Assembly: GCA_946555345.1 (NCBI GenBank)
Contig: CAMNSS010000014.1
Span: 1 to 64,000 of the forward strand
Origin: an uncultured Eubacterium sp.
GTDB taxonomy: Bacteria; Bacillota; Clostridia; Peptostreptococcales; Anaerovoracaceae
Reading direction: 5' to 3'
Length of the DNA stretch: 64,000 nucleotides
In this document: in pieces, positions 25,669 to 35,190 of the stretch
Position numbering within the stretch: the stretch's first letter is position 1
How the letters are laid out: every line of letters begins with the position of its first letter
Made by a program: the position numbers and the translations under genes
Notes under the pieces: generated by a model
What the model saw: the letters and a program-made list of their open reading frames with translations, nothing else
Told to the model about the DNA's origin: nothing
The model's database searches: none

Positions 25669-25738
25669 GCCATTCAAAATGAACGACATTTTGGTTCTGT
25701 CTGCTTTATTCTTCCTGCGCTTTTATTCTTTGCGCTTC

Positions 25739-26494
25739 CTAAAGCTCGATTTCCAAAAGAACCGGGCAGTGGTCGCTGCCATAAACATCGGTCAGAATTT
25801 CCGCCTTTTTCAGCTTATCATCCAATGCTTTAGAGGTGAGAAAATAGTCGATGCGCCACCCGGCGTTGTTCTTTCTCGCATTAAACCGATAGCTCCACCA
25901 GGAATAAACGCCTTCCACATCGGGATAAAAATAGCGGAAGGTATCGGTAAAGCCCGATTCCTGCATTGCCGTCATCTTCGCCCGCTCCTCGTCGGTAAAC
26001 CCCGCATTCTTGCGGTTGGTCTTCGGATTTTTGAGGTCGATTTCTTTATGGGCAACGTTAAAATCCCCGCAGGTAATCACTGGCTTTCGTTCCTCCAGCC
26101 GTTTGAGGTATGCCAGAAAATCATCCTCCCATTTCATGCGGTAATCCAGCCGCTTTAATCCATCCTGCGAATTTGGCACGTATACGTTTACCAGGTAAAA
26201 ATCCTCGTATTCAGCAGTAATCGCCCGCCCTTCGCGATCATGCTCCTCAATGCCGAGACCGTATGATACGGATAATGGTTCTTCCTTAGAGAATACGGCT
26301 GTGCCGGAATAGCCCTTTTTCTCCGCTGAACACCAATACTGATGGTATCCATCCAAGGGAACTTCCGCTTGCCCTTCCTGCATTTTCGTCTCCTGTACGC
26401 AAAGCACATCCGCATCCTGCGCCTTTGCAAAATCAAGAAAGCCCTTGCCCATGGCCGCCCTGATCCCGTTTACATTCCAGGAAATCAGTTTCAT
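25739..26494 (-). CDS. xthA: Exodeoxyribonuclease III
   Basis: AP endonuclease and 3'-5' exonuclease for base-excision repair, 251 residues. Motifs: [14 protein letters not shown] (metal-binding Asn), LCVQETKMQ (catalytic Glu), [17 protein letters not shown] (Asp/Asn pair) and the C-terminal GSDHCPV (catalytic His). ATG at 26494 is chosen because AAAGGAG stands 6 bp before it; the frame runs 114 bp further upstream without support. Single gene, minus strand. Confidence 0.96.
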   Translation of the reverse strand: MKLISWNVNGIRAAMGKGFLDFAKAQDADVLCVQETKMQEGQAEVPLDGYHQYWCSAEKKGYSGTAVFSKEEPLSVSYGLGIEEHDREGRAITAEYEDFYLVNVYVPNSQDGLKRLDYRMKWEDDFLAYLKRLEERKPVITCGDFNVAHKEIDLKNPKTNRKNAGFTDEERAKMTAMQESGFTDTFRYFYPDVEGVYSWWSYRFNARKNNAGWRIDYFLTSKALDDKLKKAEILTDVYGSDHCPVLLEIEL

Positions 26495-26622
26495 ATTTTC
26501 TCCTTTCCGCTGCATCCATATGCCCACACAAATTCCAACCCTTCGCATCCACCCTTGTCTTGCCTGCATCAAGACAAGGCCAGCAACCTGCCAGCAGGCT
26601 TTGCGCATCCTTCTGCCCGCCG

Positions 26623-26935
26623 CCTTGTGTTCCTATTGCAAAGCATTGCTGGGAGGCAGTTTCTGCAACAAAGTGCCTGCCGTCCGCTCGCCTTATATGC
26701 CTTGCAGACGCTGTCTTGTATTCCTAGTGCAAAACGTAAAACGTTGCCAAAAGACTGTTTCTGTAACGAAACGCCTTCCAGCCGGCCTGCTCGCCTGCAT
26801 ATACAAACAGAGGCATAAATAGGAGCTGTTGTGACATCCCCTAAAATCCGCTCGTCTTGTATTCCTTGCAGACGCTGTCACCTTGCACATTCCTCCATCC
26901 GCTCGCCTACACATACAAACAGAGGCGCAGGCTTT
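26623..26935. repeat. Degenerate direct repeats, about 90-140 bp unit
   Basis: In the 472-bp gap between xthA and the SUF genes, the phrase CTTGT[G/A]TTCCT recurs at about 26624, 26714 and 26856, with TTGCAGACGCTGTC at two places and GCTCGCCT...ACATACAAACAGAGGC at two places. No gene is supported. Confidence 0.5.
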
Positions 26936-26966
26936 CCAAGGCCAACCGAAAGATTCGTCCCCTTCA

Positions 26967-27893
26967 TCAATTTAAAAACGCTTCGATGATAACGCTCTCC
27001 GCTTCTTCCGCTTTCATGCCCATCGTTCGCAGCTTGATGAGCTGTTCATCGTTAATCCTGCCGATCGCCGCTTCGTGTACGATGGCCGCATCGAGATGCT
27101 TTGCATTGATTTCCGGGATCGAACGAACCTGCGCTTCATCCATGATGATCGAATCGCACTGGATATGCGCATTGCACTTCGCATTTCCCACCGCCGCCGG
27201 ATGAAACACCTGCGCCGAATGCTCCTTCGCTACAGACCGCGATGTAATCTGCGCCGAGCTTTCCGCTCCGTTGAGCTTGATTTCCATATTGGATTCCGCC
27301 GTCTGCTCCCCGTGCGTCATCAGCTTTTCCATCACGAAGAGCTTGCTGCCAGCCGAAAGCTCCACTTCCGTTTCCCGCTTCGTCGAATCCACACCTTTAA
27401 TCTGTGCGGTATCGAGGGTAAACACGCTGTCCTCATCCACGTATATTTTCGTGACCGGGTTTAAGATTCGTGCGCCATCGCTTTCTCCCGCTCCGTAATG
27501 GTTTTCCCGGTACGTGACGTTCGCGCCCTTTCCTACAAAAAAGGAATGAACCCCGTCGTGCCTGCTGTCCGCATGGCCGTCGTTGTGAATCCCGCAGCCT
27601 GCGATAATCACCACATTTGCACCATCCGCGATATGAAAATCATTGTAGACCTTATCGGTAAAGCCCGACGCATCCAGCACGACGGGGATATGAACCTCCT
27701 CGCCATCCGTGCTGCCGTCTATATAAACATCGATTCCCTGTTTGTCCTCTTTTTTCACGATCTTCACATGCTCGCTGTTGCCATGGCACAGGGACATCCC
27801 GTTGTGCCTGAGATTAAACGCGCCTTCCTGCTTAAACCCGGCTTCGTCGATATATTTCAATATTGCCTGCGTTACCTTGTCAAGTTCTGCCAC
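26967..27893 (-). CDS. SufB/SufD-family Fe-S scaffold protein (short form)
   Basis: Beta-helix scaffold partner of the SufC ATPase for iron-sulfur cluster assembly. 308 residues, much shorter than classical SufB (about 470). The core YRENHYGAGESDGARILNP and the conserved C-terminal PEINAKHLDAAIVHEAAIGRINDEQLIKL are visible. It lies 12 bp downstream of sufC on the same strand, and no sufS, sufU or second sufB/D lies nearby. This fits the minimal two-gene SmsCB-type system described in anaerobes. Confidence 0.9.
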   Translation of the reverse strand: MAELDKVTQAILKYIDEAGFKQEGAFNLRHNGMSLCHGNSEHVKIVKKEDKQGIDVYIDGSTDGEEVHIPVVLDASGFTDKVYNDFHIADGANVVIIAGCGIHNDGHADSRHDGVHSFFVGKGANVTYRENHYGAGESDGARILNPVTKIYVDEDSVFTLDTAQIKGVDSTKRETEVELSAGSKLFVMEKLMTHGEQTAESNMEIKLNGAESSAQITSRSVAKEHSAQVFHPAAVGNAKCNAHIQCDSIIMDEAQVRSIPEINAKHLDAAIVHEAAIGRINDEQLIKLRTMGMKAEEAESVIIEAFLN

Positions 27894-27905
27894 GCTACTA
27901 ACCTC

Positions 27906-28640
27906 CTATATTCTTCCATCTGCCCTGCATACACGTACACAGGAAGTTCCCTGTGTCATCAGCTTGGGCAAAATGTCCTCTCTTCTGCCCAGGCTCGCAA
28001 CCTTCCCGTCCTCAATGACCATCACGCGGTCAGCCATTTGCATGATCCGCTCCTGATGGGAAATCAGGATGAGGCTCTGGTTTTCATCTTTTTTGATTTC
28101 TTCAAACTGCTCGATCAGCATGGAAAAGCTCCAGAGGTCGATCCCTGCTTCCGGTTCGTCGAAGATGCAAATTTTATGGGGCTTTGCCAGCACCGTAGCG
28201 ATTTCCAGCCGCTTCATCTCACCGCCGGAAAGCGTATTGTCCACTTGGCGCTTCACATATTCCTGCGCACACAGGCCTACCCTGCTCAAAAGCGCACAGC
28301 ATTCCGCTTCATCCTTCGGCTCGCCTGCGGCCAGGGAGATCAGCTTGTCCACCGTCATGCCTTTGAACCGCGGCGGCTGCTGGAACGCAAAGCCGATTCC
28401 CGCCTTGGCTCTTTCGTCAATGTCATAGCCCGTGATATCCTCGCCATCCAGCATCACCGTTCCTGTTTTCGCCTGCTCGATTCCCATCAGCACCTTGGCA
28501 AGCGTCGATTTGCCGCCTCCATTCGGCCCTGTGATTACCAGCATTTCGCCCTTTTGCACATCAAAGCTTACATCCGATAATATCGTTCGCTCCGTTCCGT
28601 TCTCATAGACGGAAAAAGCCAGATTTTCTACTTCAAGCAT
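27906..28640 (-). CDS. sufC: Fe-S cluster assembly ATPase SufC
   Basis: ABC-type ATPase, 244 residues, soluble partner of the SufB-like protein. Walker A GPNGGGKSTL, signature LSGGEMKRLEIA, Walker B ICIFDEPEAGID (with the SufC-type GID), and the H-loop ISHQERI are present. ATG at 28640 is chosen because AAAGGA stands 7 bp before it; the frame is open 66 bp more upstream. First gene of the two-gene operon, preceded by the promoter at 28678-28706. Confidence 0.95.
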   Translation of the reverse strand: MLEVENLAFSVYENGTERTILSDVSFDVQKGEMLVITGPNGGGKSTLAKVLMGIEQAKTGTVMLDGEDITGYDIDERAKAGIGFAFQQPPRFKGMTVDKLISLAAGEPKDEAECCALLSRVGLCAQEYVKRQVDNTLSGGEMKRLEIATVLAKPHKICIFDEPEAGIDLWSFSMLIEQFEEIKKDENQSLILISHQERIMQMADRVMVIEDGKVASLGRREDILPKLMTQGTSCVRVCRADGRI

Positions 28641-28677
28641 CTGCCATTCCTTTCTCGTTAAAACTGCATATGCATTT

Positions 28678-28706
28678 ATTATAAGCCTTTGCAGGGGAAA
28701 TAGCAA
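28678..28706 (-). promoter_or_regulatory. Promoter of the SUF operon
   Basis: Minus strand TTGCTA, 17-bp spacer, TATAAT, ending 38 bp upstream of the sufC ATG. A TGCATATGCA palindrome lies at 28666-28675, between promoter and start, and could be an operator. Confidence 0.6.
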
Positions 28707-29107
28707 TCATATTAAACTCTTTTGGTAAAGTTTTGAGTGGGAGGATTTTGGGATGGAATACGGAGAGCGGCCGTTCAGCTTATGGATATGCAAAAGTGAA
28801 AAGATGCAAAGAGGGCGACGGTTGTAACCACGATTGCAAATGAGGAAAAACGACCAACTTACGGATTCCATCCAAAATACGAAAACGAAACTGGTGAACG
28901 CTGAAACAGCGAGCCAAGGCAAAAAGCACAACACCGACTCCGTATGTGAAAATCAATCAAATGATAGCATCAAAAGAAGAAAGAAACGAATGCTGAAACA
29001 GCGAACCAAAGCACGAAACGGCGAAGACCATGCACAAAACAGAGAAACGAAAACCTGAAACCAATTCGGATGGAGAAAACCAAAAGACCGAGCAACAACG
29101 CCCATTA

Positions 29108-29390
29108 GAAAGATAAAAAAGAAAATGCTGGGCAACAACGCTCATTCAACTTATGCAGAAGATAGAAAGACACCTAGGAACGAAACAGCAAAGACGAAGC
29201 CTGAAACCGATTCGGGCGACAAAAACCGAAAGACCAAGCGGCAATGCCCATCAGAAAGATAAAAAAAGAAAATGCTGGGCAACAACGCTCATTCAATTTA
29301 TTCAGAAGATAGAAGGACACCTAGGAACGAAACAGCAAAGATGAAGCCTGAAACCGATTCGGGCGACGAAAACCAAACCACCACAATACA
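29108..29390. repeat. 147-bp tandem repeat, two full copies plus a degenerate one
   Basis: The block from AGAAAGATAAAAAA through GCTGGGCAACAACGC, CACCTAGGAACGAAAC and GAAACCGATTCGGGCGAC recurs at a 147-bp spacing (GGCAACAACGC at 29131 and 29278). A third, more diverged copy precedes it from about 29000. The unit is 49 codons long but copies differ by one base in an A-run, so no continuous frame remains. The plus strand is purine-rich. Confidence 0.75.
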
Positions 29391-29428
29391 CCAGCAAAAA
29401 TCCCGGCTTCAAAAAAACTGTCAAGATC

Positions 29429-30178
29429 CTAAATCAAACAAAGCCCCGCGCCCATCCGCCGATACGTTCCGCCTTCCCGTCGGTAAGAGCAAAACAGCTC
29501 CGGCTCGCAACAGGTGCAATGCGGGCTTATTTCGATGTGTTCCGGCTTTATGCCTGCATCGATAAGCTGCCGTTCGTTGACAGCCTTTAAATCGATATAA
29601 TACTTTTCGCCGGGCGGATTGCCAGGAACTTGATTCGGCGGCCTGCTCGGCGCTTGCTCCGCCATCTCATCAATGAAAGGCCACGATTCTTGAAATGCCC
29701 GGCAAACCTCAGCGCCAGTTTCAAAGCAGCACTTGCTGATTCCCGGTCCGATATAAGCAAAGATATCTTCACCGTGGCAACCAAATTCCGTACACATTTT
29801 TTTCACAGCCTTTGGCGCGATTCCTTTGACCGTACCGCGCCAGCCTGCATGGACAAGTCCGATCGCCTCTTTGGTTGGGTCAAAAAAGTATACGGGCAGG
29901 CAATCTGCATGCACCGTCGTCAAAAGCACGCCTTTCACATTTGCAATCAGCCCGTCCGTATCCGCCAGCTCTAGCGGATACTGCGGCTTTTCCATAACTG
30001 CCTCGATATGATCCTGATGCACCTGCTTCGGCCATACAGGCAGAGCATCCGCAAGGCCAGCCTCTTCAAAAACATCCGCCCGGTCATAAGGAAAACCATC
30101 GGCTGCACCGCTTTTCAGCGAAAAGAATCCCTTAACCTGTTCAAACTGTGAGAACACGCTGATATATTTCTCATTCAT
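29429..30178 (-). CDS. pgeF: Peptidoglycan editing factor PgeF / YfiH-type copper oxidase-fold protein
   Basis: 249 residues of the multicopper polyphenol-oxidase (laccase-domain) family; members act as purine nucleoside phosphorylases or edit peptidoglycan precursors. The metal-site signature is visible as TTVHADCLP, HAGWRGTVKGI, AYIGPGISKCCFETG and the late HCTCCEPELFCSYRREGGTYRRMG. A Pro-rich stretch (APSRPPNQVPGNPPGEKYY) near residue 190 is somewhat longer than usual. ATG follows a GAGGAG site. Single gene. Confidence 0.94.
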   Translation of the reverse strand: MNEKYISVFSQFEQVKGFFSLKSGAADGFPYDRADVFEEAGLADALPVWPKQVHQDHIEAVMEKPQYPLELADTDGLIANVKGVLLTTVHADCLPVYFFDPTKEAIGLVHAGWRGTVKGIAPKAVKKMCTEFGCHGEDIFAYIGPGISKCCFETGAEVCRAFQESWPFIDEMAEQAPSRPPNQVPGNPPGEKYYIDLKAVNERQLIDAGIKPEHIEISPHCTCCEPELFCSYRREGGTYRRMGAGLCLI

Positions 30179-30254
30179 ATGCCATCACTCCTCGGTCGCA
30201 TGATTTTTTCACGGTTCATTTTATGTGCGCTTGCCGATTGCAAAGATGCGGCGT

Positions 30255-30800
30255 TCATACAAGCAACCATGCACAGACTAATAATGCAACGCCCAAAACC
30301 CATAACAATATATTCGGTTTCTTTTCACATATGAAACAATCCGGCTTCTTCGGGTCAATATAAATGCGGCGGTATTCGCCTTCGGAAAAATTCCTCTCGA
30401 GCTTCCGTTTCGGGAAGCTTTGCGCCGTCTGTTCCCGGTAAAATACGCCTCCGTATTCATATGCAAAGACCGGGCTGTAGCTTGTCATGCCGTAAGAGCC
30501 GAAATAGCGGTTTGCGCCTTCATATCTTCCCATGATTGGCATATGGCAGCGGAAGGTGATGGATGTCAAATGAAATGCCGTGATGAGCATGATTGCCGCC
30601 ATACAAAGCGCCCACACGAACACGACCCGCTCCTCGCCGAAAAAGTACAGCACCGCCAAGGTCACAGCCCCGATTGCGGTAAACCCCGCTCCGATCAATA
30701 GGGCGTTTTTTCTGTTTTTAATGCCCCGGTTCAAAATGCCTGCCACCATACTGCAAAGTCCCAGCCCGATGAAGGCGATAGAACAAAACAAAAGCTTCAT
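30255..30800 (-). CDS. DUF3592-like membrane protein
   Basis: 181 residues. Three hydrophobic helices in the first 90 residues, an extracytoplasmic or cytoplasmic beta-rich stretch (YEYGGVFYREQ ... YRRIYIDPKKPD) and a final helix (LLWVLGVALLVCAWLLV). The VxYxDPxxP-like stretch resembles DUF3592 proteins. ATG at 30800 follows TGGAGG; upstream codons in frame lack a site. Function unknown. Confidence 0.75.
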   Translation of the reverse strand: MKLLFCSIAFIGLGLCSMVAGILNRGIKNRKNALLIGAGFTAIGAVTLAVLYFFGEERVVFVWALCMAAIMLITAFHLTSITFRCHMPIMGRYEGANRYFGSYGMTSYSPVFAYEYGGVFYREQTAQSFPKRKLERNFSEGEYRRIYIDPKKPDCFICEKKPNILLWVLGVALLVCAWLLV

Positions 30801-30865
30801 AGATTCCTCCAAATTATATTGAAACGAGGGGAGGCGGCAAAACTTGCCCGCCTCATACCGCACCC

Positions 30866-31315
30866 TTAAACGAGCGATGCCAGCAACGCTTGGCAGCCTT
30901 CGATCACATCTGCATACGTTTCTTCAAAATCTCCCGTATACCACGGATCGGCGATGCTCCTGTCCTTTCCCGCAAAGTCCAAGAGCTTGGATACTTTGCC
31001 TTGCGGATCGCCGCCGCATATCACAGTGATGTTCCTCACATTTGCATCATCCATTCCAATTAAATAATCAAATTTCCCATAATCCGCCTTTGTAAGTTGC
31101 CTTGCACATCGCTTGCTATATGGAATACCGTTTTCTGTCAGCATTTTCTTCGTTCCAAGGTGCGTATCGTTTCCGATTTCTTCCCTGCTGGTTGCGGCTG
31201 ATTCAATATAAAAACTGTCCGCTACGCCCGCCTGCGCCGCCATGTGTTTCAAGACAAACTCCGCCATCGGAGAGCGGCAGATATTGCCGTGGCAAACGAA
31301 TAGTATCTTTATCAT
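30866..31315 (-). CDS. Low-molecular-weight protein-tyrosine phosphatase
   Basis: 149 residues. The catalytic P-loop VCHGNICRSPMAE (Cys and Arg of CX5R) is near the N-terminus and the general-acid DPWYTGDFEETYADV near the C-terminus. Its ATG overlaps the stop of hsdR by 4 bp (ATGA) and GGAGGG precedes it, so it is translationally coupled to the restriction gene. Such phosphatases usually act on tyrosine kinases or small phosphoesters; a link to restriction is not established and may only reflect read-through. Confidence 0.93.
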   Translation of the reverse strand: MIKILFVCHGNICRSPMAEFVLKHMAAQAGVADSFYIESAATSREEIGNDTHLGTKKMLTENGIPYSKRCARQLTKADYGKFDYLIGMDDANVRNITVICGGDPQGKVSKLLDFAGKDRSIADPWYTGDFEETYADVIEGCQALLASLV

Positions 31316-34300
31316 ATCTCAAACCCTCCACTGATAATAAATTCACGCAAAAGGTTATCCACTTTTACGTTCACTTTCGGGGGAATCATTTTGACCCCTT
31401 CGCGTTTTTCAAAATACGCCTTTGCCTTTGCTTTATCAACTGTCTTTTTCAAATCGTCATACCGCCCAAACTCGTTGATATTCGACGCATTTAACTTTAA
31501 GCTCATGATGTTCCTTAATTTCAGCTCATCAACGCCGAAAGCAACTGCCACGCTATGGATTTGATCATCCTTCGCTTTCGATAAGTATTCGGTAATATAA
31601 TCACGAACCGTTTTCCCTTCTGTTACGACTACATCCCCTCGCTGGATGTCATGCAGGAAAATATCGGCATATTTCTGTTCCTCCTGGGAAAGCGCAGCAA
31701 AAGTTTTATGCAGCTCTGCTTCTGCCTGTTCTGCCGCCTCTTTCGCCCCTTCAGCCCTAAGCAGCTTCATGTATTTCTCAAAACGGGAATTCATGTAATC
31801 TGCATCTATGCGCCCCGTATCAATTTCAGTAATGTATCCGGCGAGATCATATGGTATATCATCGCTGCCGCTCTCCCCGCCGTCTTCGCCGGAGAGTTCC
31901 TTGTAACGCAATACCAATATCAAATACGTCTTTTCATCGAACAATATTTTGATGGTCTCTCCAGTGTTTTCACTGGCATACTCTGAAATGCTCCACTGAA
32001 ACCCTTGTATCTTCGCCGCCTCAAGATATTCGTTTAATTCATTAAATCGCTTTGCAAATTTTCTGCATACGGCGACGTCAGATGGCAGCTTCTCAAAATT
32101 CTCTACGCCTGCGTTGCGAAACATCTCATCAATGTCGCCAAAGATTTTGTTCATCGCCTGCAAATTCCCGTCAAGGCGCTGGACAAACAAGCCTAACGGT
32201 TTATCCCCTGAATAGAGCTTCACTGCGGCATTGATATTTCGCTCCATCGTATGAGGCCTGCGGTAATACCTGATCGTGCCAAACGGTTTATCTGCGCCAA
32301 ATAAACGGTTCGTCCTTGAAAAAGCCTGGATAATGTTTTCATAGAAAAGAACCTTATCCAGATAAAGCGTATTGATCCATTTGGAATCAAAGCCTGTGAG
32401 CATTTGGTCAACAACAATCAGCAAGTCGATTTGCTTTTCCGGCGTATTCGCAATTCTCTCATAAGGCTTTTTATGGGCTAAACGGGCGGCAATGTCCTTT
32501 TTCATTTTTGCAAAGGAAGGAATCGTAAAGTCCTGCCCGTATTTTGCATTATAATCTTCAATGATTTCAGCAAGCCCGTCTTCTTTGTAAACAGCATTTC
32601 CGTTGTTATCAATATTCGGGTCAAACAATGCGGCAACTTTTAATTCCGGCTTCATGGCTTTGAATATTCGATAATAGTTGATGGCTTCCGGGATGCTGCT
32701 GGTCGCAAAAATTGCGTGGAACTTACTATTGCGACTGAGCGTAACCCAGTTTTCTAAAATGTCCCCTGCGACGGCAGTCGTGTGCGCTTCCGTTTGGTAT
32801 TGGGCGTTAGGAATGTAATCCTCGATGCCTTTCATATAATTCCCAGCATTGTCGAGGCGGCCAACCATGCCCACTTGACCTTTATCCATGTATTTATAAT
32901 AAATCTTGCTCTTTGCCGGATCAGCAATGGCGTCCTCTTCCGCTTCTGCTTTTGCTTTTTCCAATGCGACAACCTTTCTCACATCCTTATCCTTGAACGT
33001 CAGCACTTTATATGGGTCGAAGCCAAGCACATTCTTATCACGTATGCCATCAGCAATGCTATAACGGTGGAGTTCATCGCCAAAAACCGTGGCAGTCGTA
33101 TTTTTCTTCTTTTGGTTTTCGTCTTGGATCGGCGTTCCCGTAAAACCAAAAAAGATTGCCCGTGGAAAAGTCGTCTTAATCGTAACCAGCATATCGCCAA
33201 AGGTAGAGCGGTGCGCTTCATCAACGATAAATACGATTCTTTTTTGGTTTATGGATTCGATATCGCTTGCTTTTAACCCGCCTGCTTCATCTTTAATATT
33301 GCTCATTTTCTGGATCGAAGTAACGATCAAAGTATCTGAGTCGTTCGTGCTTTTCAGCTTTGTAATCAAAACGCCTGTGTTTTCAGTTGCCTGGACGGAT
33401 TCATTCTCATCAGCAAAGCCACGGTACTCTTTTAACGACTGTGTGCCAAGCTCGATCCGATCCATGAGGAAAACAACCTTATCAGCATCCTTGGAGCTTG
33501 CGATCAACTGAGCCGATTTAAAGCTCGTCATCGTCTTGCCCGAACCGGTAGTATGCCATACATAGCCGCCAAGCTGGTTGTTTCCTTCCCATTTTGTTTT
33601 CGCAACCTTATCGGAAATAGCGCTTGCGGCAAAATACTGATAGCTCCTCATGACTTTAAGAATACCGTCAGAACCGTCGGCTACCGTGTAAAATCCAATG
33701 AGCTGGTGCGCCATCGGGATGGAAAGGAGCGTAGAGGCCACCTTGTCCCAATCGTTGATCGGTTCATTGTTATAATCCGCCCAATGAAAGTAATAATCCG
33801 GATTAAATTTCCCATCAGGTCCCGGGTTCGCAAAGTAAACAGCTTCCTCCGGCTCCATCGCCACAAAAATCTGGATCAAAGAAAACAAGCCGCTAAAAAT
33901 GCCTTCATGGGAATACTTTTCTATCTGGTGACAGGCTTGGCTTACGGGAATGCCGCTTTTCTTTAGTTCGATGTGGATCACAGGCATTCCGTTAATCAGC
34001 AGCATTAAATCGCCCCGCCGGTCGTTTAACAACTTAGATTTTGTATGGAATTTAGGTTGTCGGACAATTTGATAACGGCTTTGCCCCGCTGCAATTTCAC
34101 GGCGGTCATATATTTTTAAGCCGACTTCTTTTCCAAAATGCAGCTTATCATCAGGGTTATCCCGCACAATAGACACGCTCTTCCCATTGATAAACCCGTT
34201 TAGCTTCAACGGCGTACGAAGGTTTTCTATCTGCTCTATGATCTGCTGCATTTCCCCGTCCGTGAGGGGATAGTCATTTAGCCTGTCGATATCCCTGTTG

Positions 34301-34437
34301 TTGTCAAAAAGGATGCCTGCCCAATTCCGAAGCAAGTCTTGCTCCGTGCAATTTTTTAAGACTTCTTTCTCCCATCCTTTTTCAGAGAGGATTTTAATGA
34401 AGGCTTCTTCAAAATCAGCTTCTTTACGAAAAATCAT
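31312..34437 (-). CDS. hsdR: Type I restriction enzyme, R subunit
   Basis: ATP-driven translocase and nuclease of a type I system, 1041 residues. An N-terminal PD-(D/E)xK nuclease core is seen as LMLLINGMPVIHIELKKSG. The SF2 helicase follows with VWHTTGSGKTMTSF (motif I), VDEAHRSTFGD (motif II), GFTGTPI (motif III) and VVDQMLTGFDSKWINTLYLDK and QAFSRTNR in the second RecA lobe. The start follows AGGAGG. Its M and S subunits lie 3 kb upstream on the same strand, separated by an inserted toxin-antitoxin block. All key residues are intact, so it could still function. Confidence 0.97.
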   Translation of the reverse strand: MIFRKEADFEEAFIKILSEKGWEKEVLKNCTEQDLLRNWAGILFDNNRDIDRLNDYPLTDGEMQQIIEQIENLRTPLKLNGFINGKSVSIVRDNPDDKLHFGKEVGLKIYDRREIAAGQSRYQIVRQPKFHTKSKLLNDRRGDLMLLINGMPVIHIELKKSGIPVSQACHQIEKYSHEGIFSGLFSLIQIFVAMEPEEAVYFANPGPDGKFNPDYYFHWADYNNEPINDWDKVASTLLSIPMAHQLIGFYTVADGSDGILKVMRSYQYFAASAISDKVAKTKWEGNNQLGGYVWHTTGSGKTMTSFKSAQLIASSKDADKVVFLMDRIELGTQSLKEYRGFADENESVQATENTGVLITKLKSTNDSDTLIVTSIQKMSNIKDEAGGLKASDIESINQKRIVFIVDEAHRSTFGDMLVTIKTTFPRAIFFGFTGTPIQDENQKKKNTTATVFGDELHRYSIADGIRDKNVLGFDPYKVLTFKDKDVRKVVALEKAKAEAEEDAIADPAKSKIYYKYMDKGQVGMVGRLDNAGNYMKGIEDYIPNAQYQTEAHTTAVAGDILENWVTLSRNSKFHAIFATSSIPEAINYYRIFKAMKPELKVAALFDPNIDNNGNAVYKEDGLAEIIEDYNAKYGQDFTIPSFAKMKKDIAARLAHKKPYERIANTPEKQIDLLIVVDQMLTGFDSKWINTLYLDKVLFYENIIQAFSRTNRLFGADKPFGTIRYYRRPHTMERNINAAVKLYSGDKPLGLFVQRLDGNLQAMNKIFGDIDEMFRNAGVENFEKLPSDVAVCRKFAKRFNELNEYLEAAKIQGFQWSISEYASENTGETIKILFDEKTYLILVLRYKELSGEDGGESGSDDIPYDLAGYITEIDTGRIDADYMNSRFEKYMKLLRAEGAKEAAEQAEAELHKTFAALSQEEQKYADIFLHDIQRGDVVVTEGKTVRDYITEYLSKAKDDQIHSVAVAFGVDELKLRNIMSLKLNASNINEFGRYDDLKKTVDKAKAKAYFEKREGVKMIPPKVNVKVDNLLREFIISGGFEI

Positions 34438-34489
34438 TGCGACTTCCTCCTGGCATTTGTCATTTGCGTTTTCCCCTGTTGTTATCGGA

Positions 34490-34635
34490 TTATGCTTTCA
34501 TCAGAAAATCAACGGGGATTTTTTCGATCACTTCTGCGCTTGGCATATCATAAAACCACTGGTAATAAGCATAAAATTCAGCTATGGAAAGAGCAACATT
34601 GAAATCAGGATATTTGTGTCTAACATGATTCGCAT
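34490..34635 (-). pseudogene. Broken PIN-domain toxin after the AbrB antitoxin
   Basis: A frame starting at 34635, overlapping the antitoxin end by 16 bp, reads MRIMLDTNILISMLLFP and stops at 34582. This is the N-terminus of a PIN ribonuclease (first catalytic Asp in LDTN). The rest of the domain is missing. A shifted frame continues (...SIAEFYAYYQWFYDMPSAE...) to a stop at 34490; I cannot assign that piece. Most simply the toxin was truncated by deletion and joined to an unrelated gene end. Confidence 0.65.
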
Positions 34636-34895
34636 TTATATTGTTCTCCTCGTTCTGCACGAATTTCCTTTACAAATTTTATAACATCCTCCTCATTTTT
34701 AATGCCCAATTCCTCTGCCATGCCCTGAAAAGCCTCCTGTGCTTTTAGCAAAGCATTCGTGGAAGCATTTGTTATGATAACCCTGTCTCCTTCTTCCATA
34801 AAAAGGATTTTATCTCCTTCTCGTATTCCAAGCGCTTTTCTGATTGCGATAGGTATTGTAATTTGACCTTTCGACGTTACTTTTGCCAATTCCAT
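34620..34895 (-). CDS. AbrB/SpoVT-type antitoxin
   Basis: 91 residues. The N-terminal swapped-hairpin DNA-binding domain is clear: AKVTSKGQITIPIAIRKALGIREGDKILF. The C-terminal half (about residues 50-91) is charged and probably binds a toxin. ATG at 34895 follows AAAGGGG; the frame is open further upstream but unsupported. The following gene is a truncated PIN toxin, so this looks like an orphaned antitoxin of a VapBC-like pair, on the same strand between hsdS and hsdR. Confidence 0.85.
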   Translation of the reverse strand: MELAKVTSKGQITIPIAIRKALGIREGDKILFMEEGDRVIITNASTNALLKAQEAFQGMAEELGIKNEEDVIKFVKEIRAERGEQYKCESC

Positions 34896-35190
34896 ATTTG
34901 TAATCCCCTTTCTGCATTCCTTACTTTCCTTGTTTTTTATTGTATGTAATAATAGTAAAATGTCAATCTGTTTTTCTAGTTTAATTTTTTCGGTAAGCAA
35001 ACAGTAGAAAATATATCGCAAATTCTATCAAAAATATCAACATCTTTAGGGATAACGAACATCGAATTGCGTTAGCTACAATCCTGCTTCTCCCTATTTT
35101 GTTTCACACATAAATCAATGAATTGCACGCAATATTTGAAATTTGTCCGTCTATAGTTATTGAAATTGCTTTTGATTCATGCTACAATAA

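Noticed and set aside
24870..25738. SAM or cobalamin riboswitch before metF
   Set aside because: No S-box core or B12-box consensus is recognisable; only palindromes of unknown role.
29153..29565. Lysine/threonine-rich open frames over the 147-bp repeats
   Set aside because: Copies differ by a frameshift, there is no ribosome site, and the frame runs antisense into pgeF.
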